Positions 6,829 to 11,884 of a DNA stretch of 11,884 nt are shown piece by piece. Every line of letters starts with the position of its first letter. Positions within the stretch are counted from its first letter, which is position 1. The position numbers and the translations under genes were made by a program. The notes beneath the pieces are model-generated. The model was not told the origin of the DNA. It was given only the letters and a program-made list of their open reading frames with translations, and searched no databases. The stretch comes from Gryganskiella cystojenkinii (lineage: Eukaryota; Mortierellomycota; Mortierellomycetes; Mortierellales; Mortierellaceae): contig JAAAIG010001039.1 in NCBI GenBank assembly GCA_015852425.1, forward strand, positions 1 through 11,884, read 5' to 3'.

Positions 6829-7857
6829 ATGCGTGTTCCCTCTCTCATCCTTCTTTCCAGTGCCGCCTTGGCACTCTTGGTCCGTGCCGAGGAGGCACCG
6901 CTCCCACCACCCGCTGCCGTTATCAGGACCGAATCCAAAGATGAAATCCCTGTCGGCAAGGGTATCGTCTACACCAAGACCTCCTTCTTCACCAACCGAC
7001 GAAAGGCCACACCCAAAGAAGAGAAAGTGGAGGTAAAGGCACAAAGCGAGGAGACCGTTTCTGACAAGGACAAACAAGACGAGAGGGAGGATGAGCCCAA
7101 GAAAAATACGATCCAGTCCACCACCAAAAAAATCGCCCAAAGATTTCTTGGCCTCGATGTCAATCTTGGTGGCGACGGCACAAAATATAACAGTGAAGTT
7201 GTCAGTAGCGCGGACCTTGCCTGGTTCTTTAAGCCTCTCTATGGAGATGATGGGTATGTTCCTCGACCGGTTCCAAAGAGATGTGATCCTCTTGCTTTCA
7301 AGGACCAGATGGTAAGTAATATATATATAGTAATCACTGATAAACAAAGACGTTGAGGACTGAAACGATCCTCTTATGATTTTTTCTTTTCATTTTAGAT
7401 CTGGGATCAACAAGGCGACGCCGACACTGAACGTACCAGACGTTATAATGCAGATAATACGGTCGACGACACTAGGCAAAGGAATGTCGACACGGTCGTT
7501 CCCGATGTGGCGCCCGCCATAGCAGGACCATATGCCAGTATTACCCCCGAAGAGAAGAAGGAGGACAGGGATATTGACGAGATGAGCGTCGATGACACTG
7601 TGATTGACAAGGAAACTGCAGCAACTGCCGATGTCACCACTGCTGGTGGTGATGATAAACAAAAGATGAATGGCATTCGCATTTGCATTTTGGGTCTTTG
7701 TATCGGTGGCAACGATGATGATGATGACGATGACGATGACGACGACCGACCACCACACTCGATCAAGCACAACCAAAAAAAGTTCCTTCGACAGTTCCGT
7801 GGCAAGAAATTACGTCTTGACTCCCGTACTGGTTGCCCTCTTCCTTACAATCCTTAG
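6829..7857 (+). CDS. Predicted secreted acidic protein of unknown family
   Basis: Exons 6829-7311 and 7399-7857 give 313 residues. I do not recognise the family. Residues 1-20 form a clear signal peptide (basic start, LILLSSAALALLV core, cleavage likely after VRA). The mature part is rich in charged residues and looks partly disordered. Dibasic pairs at 57-58, 150-151 and 175-176 could be Kex2 sites. Only four Cys remain (152, 257, 262, 307). FLGLDVNLGGD near 106-116 resembles ILGLCIGGND near 258-267, a possible small internal repeat. Residues 267-277 are eleven Asp, followed by a basic segment (KKFLRQFRGKKLR) and the end GCPLPYNP. The start follows a TATA box and CT leader. The intron join keeps frame (KDQM|IWDQQ). 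No transmembrane segment other than the signal is seen. It may be exported or wall-associated; the role is unknown. Confidence 0.75.
7312..7398 (+). other. Intron of the secreted-protein gene
   Basis: Donor GTAAGT, acceptor CATTTTAG after a T-rich tract; 87 bases, phase 0. Both flanking frames are open and agree. An AT dinucleotide run follows the donor. Confidence 0.8.
7714..7746 (+). repeat. GAY trinucleotide run encoding eleven Asp
   Basis: Eleven GAT/GAC codons in a row within the secreted-protein gene. The mix of GAT and GAC reduces slippage compared with a pure repeat. The run is likely variable in length between strains (inference). Confidence 0.9.
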
Positions 7858-8058
7858 ACGTATCTGATATGATACCAACTTTGCACAATAGTAAACCTGA
7901 TACCCCTCTTCTTCCTGAATCAATCCTTATAAACAATGTCTGAAGAGAAAAAAAGGATATGCGTAATGTTTTGTACTTTTTATAGTTGAAAATGCCATGA
8001 AATGAAAAAAAGGAATGAAGTACAGAAAGTGTAAAAAGGAAAATGGGGTGGATAGTAT
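7858..8058. other. Tail-to-tail 3' region between the secreted-protein gene and UTP14
   Basis: Only 201 bases separate the two stop codons, so the 3' UTRs and termination signals of the converging genes must share this space. No canonical AATAAA is seen on either strand. Confidence 0.6.
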
Positions 8059-11000
8059 CTACTTGAAAGGCGCTGAAAGAGGGTCGATAATCTTGCCCAA
8101 CTTGGTTGTGATACGAGGCAAGGTCATCTTCTGGAAGGTTGCATTCGTGTTCCATTCCTTTCCTACAGGGGCCCTCAAACTGGCCTCGTACTGAGCCCAG
8201 GATTTGAATGGGTGAGGGATCTGTGTGACCGAGTAAGCGGCCGCCTTCTTGTCCCGACGCTCGTTGATGATGACATGTGCCAACTTGGCATCCTTACGCT
8301 TGCTAATCTCGACACCGTCACCGGGTTGTGCCTTCTTCACGACCACGTTCTTCTTTTTCTTGGCGCCCTTGCCTCCCCATGAGCCCTATAATGGGTAAAG
8401 AAAAAAATAATGAACAAAGGTAAGTAACTCTGCTATAATTACCAACGTATTACCGGTGGTTAGGTGCATGAAAATATTAAAACCTACCCATCCAGGAAGA
8501 GTCATGTCGACGTCCTTGGGCTTCTCGGCCTCGGCGACCTCCATCTTCTCCTTCTCAAACTCAGAGACAACGTTGTCGTTGGCGAAGGCACGCGCAACCA
8601 ACTCTCGCTGAGAGAGACCCGCGGTCGAGCTGGCATGAGCCATCACGGGCTCGGGCTCGGAATCGTCCGAATCGTCGTCATCATTACCATTGTCGTTGGC
8701 CTCTCCTGATGCTGATGCGTTTGACGTTGATGCTGCAGTTTCCTCAGACTTCTTGTTACTCTTCTTGCTGGCTGGTACTGATGTTCCTGCCTGCTTGACC
8801 TCGACCTTGTTCAACCCCCGTTCCTTTTGACTGTCCTTGCTCAACGTCAAGAACGAGCTGGTATCAATTTGGACATCATCGTCGGATCCGGCGTGACCGG
8901 ATTTTTGTTTCTTGATCCGAGCCTGCATCTTCTCTTCCTTTGAGCTGTCCTTGGTCATGCCCTTGTCACCCTTACGAGCAATCTTTCCTTGACCGTGCTT
9001 GTCTGTCTTCAACCATGGGTTAGCAGAACCATCGTCGTCTGAATCTTCTTGTTGTTGAGTTGCAAACTTGCCGCCGGCAATCTTGACAGAGACAGGTCCA
9101 GCGACCTTGGTCGAGTGACCACCCGAGAGAGCGACCTTGTTGATCTGACCACCACTGTTCATCTTGACAGCCTTTTCGGATCCCTTTTCGTTCGTCTGAA
9201 CCAAAGACGAGTCTGTGACACCACTGCCAAAGACCATTCTTCCTCCAGCGCCAATGACCGTGCCGGCTTCGGCAACATTCTTGGCAGGGGTCTTCTTACC
9301 GCCCTTGGTGACCGTCTTCCATTCATCCTCGCTCGACTGGGCCTCCATCTCTTCATCCTCCATCATCTGTTTGCGGAACTCCTCTGCAGCGGCTTGAGCC
9401 TGGAGTTTGCTCCGCTTTGCGGCATCCTGCATAAACTTCATGGCGAAGACACCTTTGCCGACCTTGGCCTCCTTGGCAGCATCCTCGGCCCGGTTCAACT
9501 GGTCCTCGACCTGAGCCAGCTCATCGAATGCACGGGACTTGACGCCCTCGATATCATCATCATCCAAATCACTGTATTCGGATTCACCTCCAGAAAGCTC
9601 CTCATCCGAATCGACATCTTGGATCTTGCGACGGAGACGATCACCCCGTTCAATTTGTTCCGTGATCGCTTGACGGGATTCCGGATCAAAGTTGCCATGT
9701 TTGAGTTGGTCCTTGGCCCATTTGCCGCTGTTCTTGTGCTTGAGTGTCATGCGTTCTTGAGCACGTTGCATCTCGGCGTTCATACGTTCTTCATGGGCCT
9801 GCTCAGGGTCCAACTCGCGCATTTCCTCGGCAGTGAGCGCGTTACGTTCCCGTTCCTTTTTCTTGATCTTGCGGTATAGCTTGGATTTGATCTTGGACAC
9901 ACGCTTGGCCCGGAGTTCATCCCGGAACATCAAATCACGCATCATGCGCAACTCTGACCGACGCTTCTCCACCTCCTCGGTCGTCATCTTGTTCAGCGCC
10001 AACTCTTCAAACTCCATGAGCTTCTTTTCTTGCATTCCTCCTTCGATCAAAACAGACTCTACCTGCTTTTCCATCTCGGTCGTGGCATCAAATTTACTGG
10101 CGAGCTTGGCACTTGAGGCAGTTTCGACAGGACCGGCGTTCATTGGGAAGGACAAGTGCTCGGCTTGACGGTTCTGTTGAACGATCGGCAACCATTTCGA
10201 GACTTCTTTGTTGGCTTCTGCATAGGCAGCCTGACGGTTCAAACGATCCTGAACAATCTTTGGCAAGGGAGCAGCAAGAGTCTCGACGGTCTTTCCACGC
10301 TTGGATCCACTCTCCAGAGCCTGAACCGTCTTCTTGAGAGAGCTGAAGCCGGCCTCGTCCTGAACTGTGCTGACGAGATCGAAAATGTCGAGTTTCTTCT
10401 TGTTGGGAGCACCTGTAGCGGAATGAGCAGCCGAGGAACGATGCGCTTGGAGGTTGTATTCGGATTCGTCATAAGCCTCAGTGCGTTCACGAAGGTTCTT
10501 GCGAGCCTTTTTGGTACCTGTCTCCGCGCTATCGTTCTTGCGCTTTTTGACCGAGGTCTCAAGAGAGTCGATAAAGCTGGTGAGGTTGGATCCCTTCTCC
10601 TCTTCTTCCTCGTCCTCTTCTTCTTCCTCATCGTCTTCCTCCATACCCTCGTCCTCCTCATCATCTTCCTCATCATCCTCATCGTCATCGCCGGCAAAGT
10701 TGAGATCGTCATCAGCCTCGCTGTCGGAATCGTTGAATCCTGGAACCTTGGCTTTCTTGGGCATAGGGATCTCCTCATCCTCCTCGGGCTGATCCAACAT
10801 CTCCGAGATATCCATGTATTCGGCGCCTTCTTCCTCGGATTCTTCTTCCTCGGATTCCTCGCTCTCATCTTGATCCATATCTTCATCGCCCGAATCGACC
10901 TTCTTACCCTTGCCCTAATTTGTTGTACAACAATGCGATAACAGTGTTAGAATACTGATAATCGGAAAGAGCATTCATTTTTTTTTCCTCCGATAACGCA

Positions 11001-11455
11001 TAAGAGGGGTCTCGCTTCTTCTTCATTCTTAATACCTTCACATCGGCCTGCTTCTTGGCCGCCTTCTTGGCCTTCTTCTTGCCTGCATCTTTGGATCCAT
11101 AGAATTGGAAATTCTCGTACTTTTCCTCGTCCTCTTCATCAAAGGCCTCATCGGAATCAATCTCCTCGTCATCCTCGTCCTCGATCTCGTCCACGTTGTA
11201 TTCGTAGTTGTCGACCTCGTCCAGGTATTGCTTACGTCTGCGCTCCGACTTGGACTCGTCCTCGTCTTCCATATCAAAGACGTTGGCCAGGTTCTTGATG
11301 ACCTTGCTCGACTTTGAGGAGCTTGAAGCGGCGGCGGCAGCTCCACGGGCCTTGCGAGAGTGGTTGTTGGCTTGGGGTGCTCGAGAGTTTATCGAAGGCT
11401 TGCCACCGGTTTGGCGACCACCGCCTGCACCGCCCCTACTACGTCCTGGGGCCAT
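8059..11455 (-). CDS. UTP14: U3 snoRNP / small-subunit processome protein Utp14
   Basis: Read right to left, exons 11455-11036, 10914-8488 and 8385-8059 give 1057 residues, longer than yeast Utp14 (about 900) mainly through acidic and Ala/Ser-rich insertions. Utp14 is a nucleolar component of the small-subunit processome, needed for early 18S rRNA cleavages, and it activates the helicase Dhr1. Recognised family blocks are RERTEAYDESEYN near 282, APLPKIVQDRLNRQAAYA at 355-372 with EVSKWLPIVQ after it, KIKSKLYRKIKKKER at 481-495, ERMTLKHKNSGKWAK at 527-541, the late NPWL and ARAFANDNVVSEFEKEK blocks, and the C-terminal IPHPFKSWAQYEASLR followed by LPRITTKLGKIIDP. Long Asp/Glu runs lie near 100-115 and 155-246. 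The N-terminus is Gly/Arg-rich. The start at 11455 opens the only long frame, and the intron joins (ADVK|GKGK and PGW|GSWGGKG) fit. Confidence 0.95.
8386..8487 (-). other. UTP14 intron 2
   Basis: Donor GTAGGT, acceptor CATTATAG on the minus strand; 102 bases, phase 0. The length is a multiple of three but the last intron codon is TAG, so retention would truncate the protein before the conserved C-terminal block. Confidence 0.88.
10915..11035 (-). other. UTP14 intron 1
   Basis: Donor GTATTA, branch TTCTAAC (CTAAC at 10950-10946), acceptor AAATTAG on the minus strand; 121 bases, phase 0. The intron is open in the exon 1 frame but retention shifts the frame and hits a stop just inside exon 2. 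Confidence 0.85.
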
Positions 11456-11884
11456 AGTTTATGTGAATGTAAGTGTGGGTGTGGGGGTGTACAGGAAGGA
11501 GAGAAATGGATGAAAGACAAAAAGAGATGTTTGTCTGTACGTCAGTCTGACAAGGAAACGTCGAGATAGTACAGAGCGGTGGCGATGGAAGAGAGATGTA
11601 AAAGATTATAAAAGTTGTGAATGAACAAAGGAACAATTAGATGGCCGCTTTTCGCATGCATGCAGTTTGACAGGCACACACACCCTGGCAAAAAAAAAAA
11701 AAAAAAAAAAAAGTGTGACTGCCACTTTGTTGTCAATGATAAACAACTTTCAGGACAGCTAAATTTTTTGAAACTTTGACAGACAGAAGAGTTTGCACGT
11801 GACAATGACTGCTTAGCAATGTCCGTCCCATAGCTTGCCCAATGAGGGACGCGCTTTCTTTTTTGTTTGTTCGTTTTTTTTTTG
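11456..11884 (-). promoter_or_regulatory. Upstream region of UTP14 with a 23-base A/T homopolymer
   Basis: This region holds the UTP14 leader and promoter. A GT-rich stretch (11463-11490; A/C-rich on the gene strand) lies just before the start codon. A run of 23 A (11690-11712; poly(T) on the gene strand) lies about 235 bases upstream. Such poly(dA:dT) tracts disfavour nucleosomes in fungal promoters. No TATA box and no other gene is supported up to the window end. Confidence 0.5.

Noticed and set aside
9049..9879. Plus-strand frame of 276 codons opposite UTP14, and further ones at 10156-10941 and 10481-10792
   Set aside because: The Leu- and Ser-rich sequences are mirror images of UTP14 Lys/Glu/Asp codons. 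UTP14 itself is well supported by family blocks.
11470..11482. ACACCCACACTTA on the minus strand, near the yeast Rap1 consensus
   Set aside because: One mismatch, located within about 30 bases of the UTP14 start codon and probably in the transcribed leader. Rap1 control is not established outside budding yeasts.
11760..11772. AAATTTTTTGA resembling the yeast RRPE ribosome-biogenesis promoter element
   Set aside because: One mismatch, about 300 bases upstream, in AT-rich sequence where such strings are common; no accompanying PAC motif (GATGAG) found nearby by eye.

Overview
The window is nuclear DNA from a filamentous fungus. The genes are split by GT-AG introns with CTAAC-type branch sites, promoters are pyrimidine-rich with some TATA boxes, and coding regions favour C/G-ending codons between AT-rich spacers. 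The style of the proteins and introns points to an early-diverging fungus (Mucoromycota or Mortierellomycotina). That placement is inference; no marker gene settles it.

Layout from left to right: (1) the 3' end of a zinc-dependent medium-chain alcohol dehydrogenase (copy A, cut by the window edge, ending at 344); (2) a spacer of about 1.4 kb with no gene I can support; (3) a complete tandem paralogue (copy B, 1775-2982, one intron, 361 aa) of the NADP-dependent cinnamyl-alcohol-dehydrogenase/ADH6 type; (4) a spacer of about 0.7 kb; (5) pyruvate kinase (3701-6314, five exons, 506 aa); (6) a spacer of about 0.5 kb with two inverted repeats and a TATA box; (7) a predicted secreted acidic protein of unknown family (6829-7857, two exons, 313 aa); (8) a tail-to-tail junction of about 200 bp; (9) UTP14, a small-subunit processome protein, on the minus strand (11455-8059, three exons, 1057 aa); (10) its upstream region with a 23-base homopolymer.

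These are independent monocistronic genes, not a cluster with one job. Pyruvate kinase and the two dehydrogenases touch central carbon and aldehyde/alcohol metabolism, UTP14 acts in ribosome biogenesis, and the secreted protein is unrecognised. I do not see CRISPR arrays, tRNAs, rRNAs, transposon genes or viral genes, and I found no clearly new multi-gene system.

The more notable observations are: a sharp change in divergence between the two dehydrogenase copies that looks like gene conversion; two introns (ADH copy B and the last pyruvate kinase intron) that each divide into two minimal introns at an internal AG|GT, one leaving an in-frame 63-nt optional insert; an 18-bp perfect palindrome inside a pyruvate kinase intron; two ACGCGT boxes exactly 20 bp apart upstream of the secreted-protein gene; and the secreted protein itself.
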